This document shows, in pieces, positions 32,522 to 41,062 of a DNA stretch of 64,000 nucleotides. The notes beneath the pieces are model-generated. The model did not search any database. It was given only the letters and a program-made list of their open reading frames with translations, and was not told the DNA's origin. Every line of letters starts with the position of its first letter. Position 1 is the stretch's first letter. The translations under genes were made by a program, and so were the position numbers. This DNA is from a virus: positions 16,476 to 80,475 of the IMG/VR virus record IMGVR_UViG_3300045107_000039, one strand, 5' to 3'.

Positions 32522-33469
32522 ATGGCAACTCGCAGCAAGGGCAAGTCGGGCATCTCCCCCATCGAACTCCAACGCTACCTCCGGGGTGCCAAGTACCCCT
32601 GTGGCACGGAAGACCTGTTCGAGATCGCCCAGGACAACCGTGCCCCGGACGAAATCCTCGACATCCTCGACAACTTCCCGGACGTGGACTTCGAGGGCGT
32701 CACCGAAGTGCAGGAGTGCTTCGAGGACACCTACGAGATGATGGAGGAGATGGAGCGGGACCACCAGCGGCGGGGCACCAGCCGCAACCAGGGCGGCAAC
32801 CAGTCCCGCAGCCGCCAGCAGGACGAAGGGCAACAGCAGCGTCGGGCGGCGTCCTCCAACCGTGGGCAGTCCCGTTCCCAGGATCGGGAAGAAGATGACC
32901 AGTGGGACCACCGGCTCAAGGGCCACGAGACGCAGGCCATCAAGGACGCCCGTGAGATGCGCAACGGCTACGACGGCCGGGGCCGGGTCCGGGACGAGGA
33001 GAACGACCGCCGCCTGAAGGAGAACGAGACGGAAGCCCTGTCCGACGCCCGCCACATGCGGCACGGCTACGACGGGCGGGGGAGGGTTCGCAAGTTCGGC
33101 AACGAGATCGACGAGACGATCTCGGACGACGAACAGCGGTACGAGCAGCGGCGGCAGCAGCAGCAAGAGGAACAAGAGGCCGACCCGGAGACGGGTGCCC
33201 ACAGCCGCCGCCGCAAGGACGACGACGGGAACTTCGTCCGGGGCGGGCGGGAGACGTGGCAGCAGCGGTACGGCCGCAGCGAGAACGGCCAGCAGCAGGG
33301 CCGTCGCCGCCAGCAGGACGACGAGCAGGACAACCGCCGCTCCCGCCGCAACGAGGACGACGAGGAGAACGACAACAACGGCCGTCGCTCCAGCAACCGC
33401 AGCCGAGGCGGTGACGACGAGCAGGAGCAGCAACCCCGCCGCCGTCGCTACCAGGGCAGCAGGCGGTAA
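32522..33469 (+). CDS. DUF2795-like domain with long Arg/Gln/Glu-rich tail
   Basis: 315 residues. Residues 11-65 (ELQRYLRGAKYPCGTEDLFE, then EILDILDNFPDVDFEGVTEV) fit the DUF2795 pattern as recalled. The remaining 240 residues are low complexity, dominated by R, Q, E, D, N, S, with a repeated block HRLKGHETQAIKDAREMRNG / RRLKENETEALSDARHMRHG each followed by YDGRGRVR. The tail looks disordered and nucleic-acid or protein binding. Confidence 0.7.
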   Translation: MATRSKGKSGISPIELQRYLRGAKYPCGTEDLFEIAQDNRAPDEILDILDNFPDVDFEGVTEVQECFEDTYEMMEEMERDHQRRGTSRNQGGNQSRSRQQDEGQQQRRAASSNRGQSRSQDREEDDQWDHRLKGHETQAIKDAREMRNGYDGRGRVRDEENDRRLKENETEALSDARHMRHGYDGRGRVRKFGNEIDETISDDEQRYEQRRQQQQEEQEADPETGAHSRRRKDDDGNFVRGGRETWQQRYGRSENGQQQGRRRQQDDEQDNRRSRRNEDDEENDNNGRRSSNRSRGGDDEQEQQPRRRRYQGSRR

Positions 33470-33486
33470 GCGGAGTTCCCAAAAGG

Positions 33487-33515
33487 AAGAACCCCCGGCA
33501 TCACCGGGGGTTCTT
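33487..33515. terminator. Bidirectional terminator
   Basis: GAACCCCCGG pairs with CCGGGGGTTC across 5 bases between convergent genes, with TTTCGTTT after it on the plus strand. Confidence 0.8.
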
Positions 33516-33519
33516 TCGT

Positions 33520-33861
33520 TTAGTTCGTGACGGCCGGGAAGAGACGGGTGTAATCGACGGGTTTCTTGAACGCCTGATCGAAGCCGATCTCCTTCGCCTC
33601 GTTGCTGATGTCGTAGCCGCTCACCGCCACCATCAGCGTTTTGTAATGAGCGGGCTGGCAGCGGATTCGCTTACAAACCTCGGTGCCGGGGATGTCGGGA
33701 AGGCCAATGTCCACGATGAAGCAGTCAGGCACCACCGACTTCGCCAACTCCACAGCTTCCAGGCCCGTCTTCACCCTCGTGACTTGATGCCCGAGCATAT
33801 CGAGAAGCATCATGCTGGAGTCGGCGATGTCGTCGTGGTCTTCTACAAGGACGATGTTCAT
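33520..33861 (-). CDS. Stand-alone response regulator receiver
   Basis: 113 residues, a REC domain only. Acidic pair E7/D8 (VLVEDHDD), phospho-acceptor D51 (CFIVDIGLPD), and Lys in FKKPVDY. No output domain. The start overlaps the kinase stop by 4 bases, so the pair forms a two-component system. Output probably goes through protein contacts. Confidence 0.85.
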   Translation of the reverse strand: MNIVLVEDHDDIADSSMMLLDMLGHQVTRVKTGLEAVELAKSVVPDCFIVDIGLPDIPGTEVCKRIRCQPAHYKTLMVAVSGYDISNEAKEIGFDQAFKKPVDYTRLFPAVTN

Positions 33862-34991
33862 GCTACCTCCGTGATTGGTATCGTGACCAGGAACTCAGCC
33901 CCTTGCTCGACGCCGTTGCTCTTAGCACTGACATGACCGCCATGAAGCTCGACAATCGCCCGGACCATCGCCAGTCCGACGCCCATACCGTCCGCCTTCT
34001 TGGCAGCACGTTCCGTTCGGACACAGAGTCCGAAGATGGTGTCCAGCTTCTCCGGCCCGATGCCGATGCCGTAATCTCGAACTGATAGGTGGAGTATACC
34101 ACCCTCGCAGGTAACAGTAACTTCGATTTTGCCGCCTTCGTGCCCATACTTCGCAGCATTGGTAAGCAGGTTGCTCACAACCTGAGCCATGCGCATCTCA
34201 TCGGCAACAAAGCACAGGTCTTCCGGCGGTTGTTCGACACTCACCACGCACTTGTGCTTCTTGATGGTGGCTGCGGCGAGTTCCATCGCCCGCTCGATGA
34301 TCTGACGGGCACACGTTTTGTCCTGCCTCAACTCCAGCCGACCCTGGACGGCACGAGCGACGTTGATGATGTCGTCCACCAGCCGGTTCAGGTGGTCGAT
34401 CTGGTTCTCCAGTATCTTCATCCCGAGTTCCCGGCTCTTGGCCGAGTCCCGTTCCAGAAGTTGTTTTGCGTTGAAAACGGCGGCGAGTGGGTTGCGGAGT
34501 TCGTGGCCGAGGATCGCCAGGAAGTCGTCCTTCGCTTTTTGTTCGAAGACAAGATGCCCGTTCTGCTTCTCCAGGGCGTCGTTCTTCTGGGATAGCGTCT
34601 CGGTCCTCTCCCGTATCTCCCTCGGCGTCTGGATCATCTTGACGGCGAGTGGGTACATTCTGAACAGCAGGATGACTGTACTGAAGGAAACAACCCCGCA
34701 GACCAGCTTGATGATCCCGGCCAGCCTGTAGTTGGGCCAGTAGAAGAGGGCCACATCCATGAAGTGTGTCAGGCCGCACGACACGATGAAGTCACAGAAG
34801 GCGTAGAAGATCAGGGAGAACTTCATCCCCGGTTTCGCCCGGACGAATTTCCAGATGAACAGGGGGATGAGGAGATATGAAACCCCGATCAGAATGTCAG
34901 AGACGTTATGCAGTGCGATCAACTCGTTCGTCCAGGCACCGCAGACTCGGCGAGGAACGAACCCAGAGACATCCGTGAAAACATCCCACAT
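33858..34991 (-). CDS. Histidine kinase with ethylene-receptor-type sensor domain
   Basis: 377 residues. Three membrane helices fill residues 25-110. Residues D32, Y39, I42, P43, I69, C72 and H76 match, with a constant offset of 7, the copper/ethylene-binding residues D25, Y32, I35, P36, I62, C65, H69 of plant ETR1 (known family data). A coiled-coil linker leads to HisKA with H163 (ILGHELRNPLAAV), N-box NLLTNAAKYG, G1 DYGIGIG and G2 GMGVGLAMVR. Bacterial homologues exist, chiefly in cyanobacteria. A copy beside phage-like genes is striking. Ligand is inferred, not shown. Confidence 0.85.
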   Translation of the reverse strand: MWDVFTDVSGFVPRRVCGAWTNELIALHNVSDILIGVSYLLIPLFIWKFVRAKPGMKFSLIFYAFCDFIVSCGLTHFMDVALFYWPNYRLAGIIKLVCGVVSFSTVILLFRMYPLAVKMIQTPREIRERTETLSQKNDALEKQNGHLVFEQKAKDDFLAILGHELRNPLAAVFNAKQLLERDSAKSRELGMKILENQIDHLNRLVDDIINVARAVQGRLELRQDKTCARQIIERAMELAAATIKKHKCVVSVEQPPEDLCFVADEMRMAQVVSNLLTNAAKYGHEGGKIEVTVTCEGGILHLSVRDYGIGIGPEKLDTIFGLCVRTERAAKKADGMGVGLAMVRAIVELHGGHVSAKSNGVEQGAEFLVTIPITEVA

Positions 34992-35048
34992 CTTCGGAAC
35001 CCAAAGTGCGTTATGGCGGGGGCGAGATAGTCATCGAGTGTTCTCATA

Positions 35049-35077
35049 ACGATACACCCCAGCCGGACAAGGGTCAA
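35049..35077 (-). promoter_or_regulatory. Sigma70 promoter of the two-component genes
   Basis: Minus strand: TTGACC (35077-35072), 17 bases, TATCGT (35054-35049). The promoter lies within a terminator hairpin, so the same bases serve both. Confidence 0.5.
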
Positions 35078-35093
35078 CGGCTGGGGTGTTTTT
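35054..35093. terminator. Terminator hairpin overlapping a promoter
   Basis: ACACCCCAGCCG (35054-35065) pairs with CGGCTGGGGTGT (35078-35089), 12 bp, then TTTTT on the plus strand. Confidence 0.6.
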
Positions 35094-35116
35094 GGGTCAC
35101 AAATTTTGTTCTGGCC

Positions 35117-35851
35117 TTACTTGCCGAACACGAAGTCCAGCACCGGGGCGGCGACGGACTGGTTTTCGACCTCAAGGTTGTTCGCCTCTTCACGGGCGAA
35201 CTTGACCGCCTCTTGGAGCTTGGCGACCCGCTCCAGCATCTCGTTCTTCTTCTTGACCTGGATCGCACCCGAGAACTTGATCGTGGCCCACTCGCCCACC
35301 TTCACGTCCTCAGTATAGACATCGACCTGGGCCGGGTGCTTGTCCGTGGCCGCAGCCTTGACGTGGTTCCGCATGACCTTCTTGGTCTTGTTCGTGCGGG
35401 ACTCCTCGGACTGGAAGGCGTCGGCCTCCTGGGAGAAGTTCCACTTTTCGGCCGAGTCGAGCGTCGGCAGCTTGGACACGAACGTGTGCAGGTCGGTCAA
35501 CTGCTTCTCAAGGAACAGCAGGTGAGTCACCGGCACCTTGAGCAACAGAACCTTCCCGTCCACCTTCACGTCGGCGACGGCCTTGCAGTTCGCCCAATCC
35601 TGGGTTGCGGTCACGTCCCAGAGTTCCGTAAGAGCCTCACGGACTTCCCGAACGGCGTCCTGCACCTTGTACTGAACGAGCTTCTTTTCCGGCGGGAACG
35701 TCTCGCCGTCCTCGTCGGACGGGCGGTAGGTCCGGGAGATGCCCTCGAACAAGGTCGGCTTCTGGAGGTTGTGGTAAACGTCCGTGACCTGCTTCTGGGT
35801 CTTGGTCTTCTTGCCGTTGACGACGGCGATGATCTGGTTCAGCTTTGCCAT
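35117..35851 (-). CDS. DUF7873-like conserved protein
   Basis: 244 residues. MAKLNQIIAVVNGKKTKTQ, QKPTLFEGISRTYRPSDED, TATQDWANCKAVADVKVDGK, VPVTHLLFLEKQLTDLHTFV and HPAQVDVYTEDVKVG reproduce, from memory, a well-conserved bacterial and phage protein of unknown role (DUF7873). Length fits. It has its own promoter at 35895-35923. The C-terminal helix is coiled-coil-like. Confidence 0.65.
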   Translation of the reverse strand: MAKLNQIIAVVNGKKTKTQKQVTDVYHNLQKPTLFEGISRTYRPSDEDGETFPPEKKLVQYKVQDAVREVREALTELWDVTATQDWANCKAVADVKVDGKVLLLKVPVTHLLFLEKQLTDLHTFVSKLPTLDSAEKWNFSQEADAFQSEESRTNKTKKVMRNHVKAAATDKHPAQVDVYTEDVKVGEWATIKFSGAIQVKKKNEMLERVAKLQEAVKFAREEANNLEVENQSVAAPVLDFVFGK

Positions 35852-35894
35852 GTTACACTTCCTTGTGTTTCGTTACTTTCAACTTGAGTTGTGT

Positions 35895-35923
35895 AATAAA
35901 CCAGAAGCGTAACAAGAAGTCAA
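35895..35923 (-). promoter_or_regulatory. Sigma70 promoter
   Basis: Minus strand: TTGACT (35923-35918), 17 bases, TTTATT (35900-35895), upstream of the DUF7873-like gene. Confidence 0.5.
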
Positions 35924-36399
35924 GAGAGAAACTTCAAAATTAGCCACGCCTCTTCCGGGCCGTAGTTCACCCGCTCGACCGGCTCCCAGCCCCATCTCTT
36001 CCACAACACCCAAGTCCCACGCACGGCAGTACCTACGCCGACCCGCAGGCCGAGTTCCCTCGCCTGGGTTTCGTAACTTGACAAAAGCTCTTGCGCAATT
36101 CCTTTTCCACGGTATGATGGAAGTATGCAGATGTCGTGGCTGTACATGACCGTCGGCTGCTGGTTGTTGAGCCAGCAGTCCTCCCGGTCGAGCGGGTAGG
36201 AGCGGACCTTGTTCCACGGCCAGAACAGGTAGTAAGCGACGAGCTTGCCGTCCTCCTCCCACCCGATGCAGCCCGGCGAGTAGTTGTGCAGCTTAGTCAT
36301 GACGTTGGTGCGAGTCTCCCAATACTCGGGGTTGGGGTAGCACTGCTGGCAGATGCCCAGAACGGCGTCAACGTGGTTTTCGGTGAGTTGGGTCAGCAT
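35920..36399 (-). CDS. GNAT N-acetyltransferase
   Basis: 159 residues. SHDICILPSYRGKGIAQELL is the acetyl-CoA loop (R-x-x-G-x-G/A). RVGVGTAVRGTWVLWKRWGW then EPVERVNYG gives the final strands. It acetylates an amine on a small molecule or protein; the target is unknown. A GTAACTTGACA repeat lies within the coding sequence at 36073. Confidence 0.75.
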   Translation of the reverse strand: MLTQLTENHVDAVLGICQQCYPNPEYWETRTNVMTKLHNYSPGCIGWEEDGKLVAYYLFWPWNKVRSYPLDREDCWLNNQQPTVMYSHDICILPSYRGKGIAQELLSSYETQARELGLRVGVGTAVRGTWVLWKRWGWEPVERVNYGPEEAWLILKFLS

Positions 36400-36414
36400 A
36401 TTTTGAAAGTAGTG

Positions 36415-36442
36415 TTGACGGGGCCGATTTGTTGTTTAAGAT
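36415..36442 (+). promoter_or_regulatory. Sigma70 promoter of the structured RNA
   Basis: TTGACG (36415-36420), 16 bases, TAAGAT (36437-36442). Same spacing and -10 as the promoter of the small RNA at 46.9 kb. Confidence 0.65.
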
Positions 36443-36448
36443 GTCTGG

Positions 36449-36765
36449 GAACTGTGCGCCCGAAGCCCCGGCCGAGTAGCCGCCAGGGGGTGGGCGAAGA
36501 AAAACCTTAGCGACCCTTCGGGGACCAGGGTAGTTGTAACCAGACGACTCAGACCCAATCGCCGGGTGGAGGTATTCCGACTCCGCACCCCTTAATGCCG
36601 TAAATGCACGCCTAGTCAATCGGGGTAGCGTGCAGCGGAGAAGGTTTGGAAACCCAAACACAACAGCTACTTAAAACCACTTGACTGTGGAAGTACGACG
36701 CCATGCGCACTTTACTGAGTGCATGGGTCATAGTCGAGGCTGCGCCCTACCGGGCGCTCTCTATT
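36449..36765 (+). ncRNA. Structured noncoding RNA of about 320 nt
   Basis: No convincing protein frame. Helices visible by eye: CGCCC/GGGCG with inner GCCCC/GGGGG and GGC/GCC; CCC-UUCG-GGG; GGGU+GGAG with CUCC+ACCC; UGCACGC/GCGUGCA (7 bp); GUUUGG/CCAAAC; UACUU+CCAC with GUGG+AAGUA; CCAUG+CACU with AGUG+CAUGG; and a last GCGCCC/GGGCGC stem followed by TCTCTATT, probably the terminator. The loop of the sixth stem (GACU) can pair with AGUC downstream. tmRNA, RNase P, 6S and SRP signatures were not found. Confidence 0.6.
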
Positions 36766-36826
36766 ATAACAGATAGAGATTTAGTCTTTACTATGATCTG
36801 TTGTCTTTCACCTTACGGCCCCTGGT

Positions 36827-37165
36827 ATGCGCACAGCGATCCACCCCGACTTTTCCTGCGACCTGACCACCCCCGAACAACTACTCGTTCGGTCGATCTG
36901 GGGCGGCGTCGAAGACCCCATCCAGCACGACAGCCCGATCTGGGCGAATGACTTTGGTGAATACGAACCCGTCACCCCCGGCGTCCTGATCTGCTACCTG
37001 CGGAACGAGGAGATTTGCCAGGAGTGGCCCTGCACCCTCATCAACCACATCCGCTTCCTGCTCGAAGAACTGCCGGAAAACATACAAGCCCTCGCCCGGA
37101 CGTGTTGGTACTTCTGGGAGAGGACTTGTAGGCCAAAGGTGAATTGGAAGAGAGACGGGTTTTAG
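36827..37165 (+). CDS. Unknown protein, 112 aa
   Basis: MRTAIHPDFSCDLTTPEQLL then VRSIWGGVEDPIQHDSPIWA, aromatic and acidic, with a Lys/Arg tail. It follows the structured RNA by about 60 bases and shares its last 4 bases with the convergent gene. Weak ribosome site. No family recognised. Confidence 0.5.
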   Translation: MRTAIHPDFSCDLTTPEQLLVRSIWGGVEDPIQHDSPIWANDFGEYEPVTPGVLICYLRNEEICQEWPCTLINHIRFLLEELPENIQALARTCWYFWERTCRPKVNWKRDGF

Positions 37166-37584
37166 CGAAGGCTCTTGACGTTCGCCGTGGCGTGGTTGTC
37201 GTGAGCCGAAACGTTCCGGTTGCCGAGCCAGCCAGCATTGCCGGACTGCTTGATCGCCAAGTCGGTCGGGTCGTAGATTCCCAGCTTCTTAATCAACCCG
37301 TCTACGTTCACACCCATCCCTTCCAGGTTGTTCCGGTGCTTCTGGAGGAAGCGGAACACGTCGTTCTGATTCTGCTTGACCCACATGTAATCCTTCGGGT
37401 CCACGCCTTTAGTGAACATCTTGAGCATCTGCTGGGCGACCGGACCCTCCGGGGTGGCCGACAGCTTCTTCAGGTAGCCGACCCACTCCGGCCCGCCCAT
37501 CCCCAGGGCACCGGCGATCTTGCCGAAAATCTCGTTGAACACCCGCTGGTCGTTCTCGATAAGGAACTCATTGAAATCCCGCAT
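37162..37584 (-). CDS. Unknown helical protein, 140 aa
   Basis: Start at ATG 37582-37584 (MRDFNEFLIENDQ) with TTGGAG upstream. Helical with LMKMFTKGVDPKDYMWVKQN-like segments and FRFLQKHRNNLEGMGVNVD. No motif recognised. Confidence 0.55.
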   Translation of the reverse strand: MRDFNEFLIENDQRVFNEIFGKIAGALGMGGPEWVGYLKKLSATPEGPVAQQMLKMFTKGVDPKDYMWVKQNQNDVFRFLQKHRNNLEGMGVNVDGLIKKLGIYDPTDLAIKQSGNAGWLGNRNVSAHDNHATANVKSLR

Positions 37585-37679
37585 TTGTTTCTCCAATACG
37601 AACTCCTAATATCTAGCCTCAGCGGGTGTTGTTTGTGACGAAAACCCATTCAGGTCAGCCCTGAACCGGGCGGTTTGAT

Positions 37680-37708
37680 TTGACACCAGCGGGAGTGGGC
37701 TGTATCTT
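37680..37708 (+). promoter_or_regulatory. Sigma70 promoter
   Basis: TTGACA (37680-37685), 17 bases, TATCTT (37703-37708), 38 bases upstream of the gene at 37747. It opens a long plus-strand run of small genes. Confidence 0.6.
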
Positions 37709-37746
37709 AACCCTGCCTAGACGGCACTAACCACACGAGGAGAGAA

Positions 37747-38085
37747 ATGGCAACCAAGCTCACCAAGCCCGTTGTGCGGGAACTGACGGTCGAAGACATC
37801 AACGGGTGCAAGGGTGACGTGTGCGTCACCGTGTCCGAGGCCGGTGTCGCCTTCCACAAGGGCAAGCGGAAGCTCCCGGTCATCCCGTGGAGCGAGATCA
37901 CCAAGCTCGCCACCCTGCCGACCAACATTCCGGCCAAGTTCAGCGGCAACAAGATCGGTTGGTTGGTAGAATTGTCCTCGGGCAAAGAGGACAAGCCCGC
38001 CGCCACCCCCACGCCCACAACCGCTCCCCCGGACGCCACTGTGGAGGAGAAGACCGATGCCGTCGAACCCGCTGCCGCTGAGTGA
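37747..38085 (+). CDS. Small protein with Pro/Thr/Ala-rich tail
   Basis: 112 residues. A beta-like N-terminal region (CVTVSEAGVAFHKGKRKLPV) is followed by a Pro/Thr/Ala/Glu tail. AGGAGAGAA precedes ATG. The gene overlaps the next by 29 bases. No family recognised. Confidence 0.55.
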   Translation: MATKLTKPVVRELTVEDINGCKGDVCVTVSEAGVAFHKGKRKLPVIPWSEITKLATLPTNIPAKFSGNKIGWLVELSSGKEDKPAATPTPTTAPPDATVEEKTDAVEPAAAE

Positions 38086-38503
38086 GATTCTGCCTGCCGT
38101 CATACCCTGGGCCGAGGCCAACCGAGCCAACGTCCTCGCCCACGGCAGAGAACTCACCCCGGACGAGACTGCGTTTGCGTCCAAAATCGGAATCCTACGC
38201 CCCGATCTCGTTCGTGTGCTAACTGTAGCACAGATGCCCCCACCGCCGGAAGGGCTGGAGCTACTGAGTAAAGACCTGCTCGACATCGAGATGGCTGCCG
38301 GACTTACCCTCGGGTACGGCATCCTGATTACTGAAGGACACGAAACGCCCCGGCTCATTCGCCACGAACTCGGGCACGTCCTTCAGGTCGAAAGGGTGGG
38401 CGACATGATGACGTTCCTGGCCCTCTACCTGGAACAAGTTCTGCACTACGGCTACCACCAAGCCCCGTTCGAGGTTGAAGCCGTGAACTACGAAAGCGAG
38501 TGA
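38057..38503 (+). CDS. Zinc peptidase-like protein (HELGH)
   Basis: 148 residues. PRLIRHELGHVLQVERVGDM contains H-E-L-G-H and a following aromatic helix (MTFLALYLEQVLHYGYHQAP) with possible third ligand. The third metallopeptidase-like gene on this strand. Substrate unknown. Confidence 0.6.
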   Translation: MPSNPLPLSEILPAVIPWAEANRANVLAHGRELTPDETAFASKIGILRPDLVRVLTVAQMPPPPEGLELLSKDLLDIEMAAGLTLGYGILITEGHETPRLIRHELGHVLQVERVGDMMTFLALYLEQVLHYGYHQAPFEVEAVNYESE

Positions 38504-38506
38504 GTC

Positions 38507-38743
38507 ATGAAGATCGTGGAAGGACCGAACCTGAACGGCTGGCTCGTCATCGGCTTCGTGCTGATGTTGTCCATCGTCAAGCTCAGCTTCCTCCCGATCC
38601 TCTACTTCCTCGCCGTCGTCGCACTCCTCACCCCGGCCTGCTTCCTGTTACACCGCTTGGACAGGCGGGCCGGGCTGAGGATGCTCGAAGAGTTCCCGCA
38701 CGACCCCTACATCCAGAAGAAGTACGCCAAGTACCGCACATGA
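38507..38743 (+). CDS. Small membrane protein, 78 aa
   Basis: Two adjacent hydrophobic segments: GWLVIGFVLMLSIVKLSFLP and ILYFLAVVALLTPACFLLH, then a basic tail DPYIQKKYAKYRT. Three bases after the peptidase gene. Confidence 0.6.
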   Translation: MKIVEGPNLNGWLVIGFVLMLSIVKLSFLPILYFLAVVALLTPACFLLHRLDRRAGLRMLEEFPHDPYIQKKYAKYRT

Positions 38744-38802
38744 CTCACTACTCATACGCTGCGGCTCGTGCCCTCTGGCTCAACGCTCACCGGGAGACAT
38801 AC

Positions 38803-40686
38803 ATGAACGACGACCCCAAGAAAACAACCAGCATCCCCATGTCCGACATCAAGCGGGCCTACGGCGAAGCCGTCGAGGCTGCCGATGCCGTCGCCGAACC
38901 CACTGTCATTGGTGAAGACGGCAAGGTCGTTGACAAGAAGATGTTCGACATCAACAACCTGAAGGGGCAGACCATCCGCTTCCTCCCGCCCATCGCAGGC
39001 CGGGAAACCCTGCGGCACCGCCTCGGCGTCATGGACAAGGTGATGGAGCGGACGAAGGAAGTCGCCGAAGCCAACCAGATGCTCGTCGAAGTCGGCTTCC
39101 TCGAAGAACAATGTGACGCCATCCGCAAGGCGATCTGCAAGAAGCAAGAGAAGAAGATCGAGGCGTACAAGCGGCAGTTCACCGCCCTCTCCATTCACAG
39201 CGGCAAGGACGCATGGCCGTTCCGCATCGAAGAGGCGTGGCTGACCATCTGCAATCTCTTCACCAAGCCGAACCCCCTGGAACCGCAGGAATACTTCGTC
39301 TTCCACGAAGGCGACAGCATCTATATGAAGAAGGCCACGGAGGCACGCAAGGAGGCGATGCAGAAGGCGTGTGCCGACATGGCCGACCTTCTGGACATCC
39401 CGGAAGCCAAGACCGTCACCTGCGTCAAGCCGTCCCCGGAAAGCCAGCAGTTCCGGGTCATGCACGGCGTCAGTGAAGGCATCCATCCGGTGATGAAGAA
39501 GGAGTACATGCGAACCGTCAAGCTGATGCAGGAGCCGCTTCCCGCCAGCCTGGAGTACATGGAGAAGCTGCGAGGCGGGGAGATCAGGGAACGTAACCTC
39601 TACGCCGTCGGGGATTACGTCGAAATCCTCAACGGCGAACACAAGGGCGAACACGGCCAGATCGCCGCCATCGACGACGGCAAGACGTGGCCCGCCTTCG
39701 GCCCGAAGCGGTTCGCCATCAACCTCTGCAACTACATGATGAAGTCCGTAACTTGTCACGAATGTCAAGTTACGAAACTCCCTGTAGCGACGGAGTTCCA
39801 GCGATACGACCGGGTGATCCTGCGGCACGGGTCGAGCAAGGGGCAGGAGGGCACCGTCGTCAGCGTCGGCAAGAAGAAGGACGATTGGGTGTTCGTGATG
39901 CTCGACAACCAAGCCGCTCACGAAGAACCGTGCGGGTTTGACGCCTTCAAGCTGGCGATCACCAACCGGCCGAACATGCCGAAGCTGAACGACGAAGTAA
40001 CGTACTTCGCCGACGGCATGGAGTACAAGGACCGGAAGGGTAAGATCACAAAGGAATTCCTGGGCGGCGACATCCTCGTGGAGTTCACCGACGGGCCGGG
40101 CCACGCCCGAGTCGTCATGGGCGACATCACCCGACTCATGACCTGGAAGGGCAAGGATGATGGCGTCATCGAGAGGAAGTCGCACACCGGCTTCCCGGTC
40201 TTCGACGAGTTCCTGAAGAACAAGCCGGAAGCCGCCGGGTCGATGTACGACATCCTGGCCGAGCCGGTCGTGAAGTGGCACGATGTCAAGTTCGGCGAAC
40301 TGACGAACCTGCCGCCCGGCGTGCAGCCCATCGTCATGCCGGAACACTACCCGGCGAACAGCCCGACGAAGGTGGTCCCGGCCGAAGCCCTGAAGACGAA
40401 GATTCCGCTGGAGAAGGGGTTGAACATCATCGACGGCAAGCACGTCGAACCGACCCAGGCCGATATCGCACAGATGGTCGGCCGGGCGGACCGCAGCAAG
40501 TCGCCGACGGTCATCATCGACTACTGCGAGGGCTACAAGGGGAAGGACGTGGAAGTCCTCGGCGAAGTGACCATCGACACTCGTGGCATCGCCGCCATCG
40601 AGCAGATCGCCGACGCCACGGACGAGTGCAAGTGCCCGAACCTGTTCTTGCAGGGCCACCTGCCGGGCTGCAAACACAAGAAATAA
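38803..40686 (+). CDS. Large protein with KOW-like repeats and zinc-like C-terminus
   Basis: 627 residues from ATG 38803, chosen for GGGAG seven bases upstream. Residues 90-160 form a coiled coil. Near residue 270 YAVGDYVEILNGEHKGEHGQ, near 330 YDRVILRHGSSKGQEGTVVS, and near 395 LNDEVTYFADGMEYKDRKGK are KOW-like (V-x-I-x-x-G-x-x-x-G). The C-terminus (CKCPNLFLQGHLPGCKHKK) has Cys/His spacing for zinc. KOW domains bind RNA polymerase or RNA, so a transcription role is possible. An inverted repeat with GTAACTTG lies inside the gene. Confidence 0.55.
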   Translation: MNDDPKKTTSIPMSDIKRAYGEAVEAADAVAEPTVIGEDGKVVDKKMFDINNLKGQTIRFLPPIAGRETLRHRLGVMDKVMERTKEVAEANQMLVEVGFLEEQCDAIRKAICKKQEKKIEAYKRQFTALSIHSGKDAWPFRIEEAWLTICNLFTKPNPLEPQEYFVFHEGDSIYMKKATEARKEAMQKACADMADLLDIPEAKTVTCVKPSPESQQFRVMHGVSEGIHPVMKKEYMRTVKLMQEPLPASLEYMEKLRGGEIRERNLYAVGDYVEILNGEHKGEHGQIAAIDDGKTWPAFGPKRFAINLCNYMMKSVTCHECQVTKLPVATEFQRYDRVILRHGSSKGQEGTVVSVGKKKDDWVFVMLDNQAAHEEPCGFDAFKLAITNRPNMPKLNDEVTYFADGMEYKDRKGKITKEFLGGDILVEFTDGPGHARVVMGDITRLMTWKGKDDGVIERKSHTGFPVFDEFLKNKPEAAGSMYDILAEPVVKWHDVKFGELTNLPPGVQPIVMPEHYPANSPTKVVPAEALKTKIPLEKGLNIIDGKHVEPTQADIAQMVGRADRSKSPTVIIDYCEGYKGKDVEVLGEVTIDTRGIAAIEQIADATDECKCPNLFLQGHLPGCKHKK

Positions 40687-40743
40687 CTTGCCCCAGACGG
40701 CAGCCGGTGGTAGAACAAGTTTCGCCCTTTCAGGAGAGCGAAC

Positions 40744-40914
40744 ATGGACTTCAACGACTGGCTGCTCGTCTGGCCGATCCTCTGCATCGTGATGTTCGTG
40801 TGGACGTTCATCATTGTCGCAAAGTCCTGGCTCGGTGCCAACCAGACCGAGCCGCTACGCATGAGGAACTACAGTGGCTCAAGCACACAAGATTATTATC
40901 AACTACGACGATGA
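40744..40914 (+). CDS. Single-pass membrane peptide, 56 aa
   Basis: ATG 40744 with CAGGAG upstream. MDFNDWLLVWPILCIVMFVW then TFIIVAKSWLG is one membrane helix. A polar tail ends YYQLRR. It overlaps the next gene by 41 bases. Confidence 0.6.
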   Translation: MDFNDWLLVWPILCIVMFVWTFIIVAKSWLGANQTEPLRMRNYSGSSTQDYYQLRR

Positions 40915-41062
40915 CGCCCTCGCCATCATCGACAAGTTCAACGCCGTCCTCCGCTCGTTCGGCCTGAACGTGGTGGACACGACGAAGGACGATGACGTGA
41001 ACCTCAGCGTCATCGTGACCGACGGCTTTGTCCACCAAGACACGAAGCTCTGGGGCCAGTGA
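40874..41062 (+). CDS. Small alpha/beta protein, GTG start, 62 aa
   Basis: GTG start with GAGGAAC upstream: MAQAHKIIINYDDDALAIID, then FNAVLRSFGLNVVDTTKDDD. The stop overlaps the next ATG (TGATG). No family recognised. Confidence 0.5.
   Translation: MAQAHKIIINYDDDALAIIDKFNAVLRSFGLNVVDTTKDDDVNLSVIVTDGFVHQDTKLWGQ

Noticed and set aside
36449-36765. tmRNA, RNase P RNA, SRP RNA or group I intron
   Set aside because: No tag frame or tRNA-like ends, no RNase P conserved blocks, no SRP loop, and for group I only a P7-P9-like part with no clear P3-P6 or exons.
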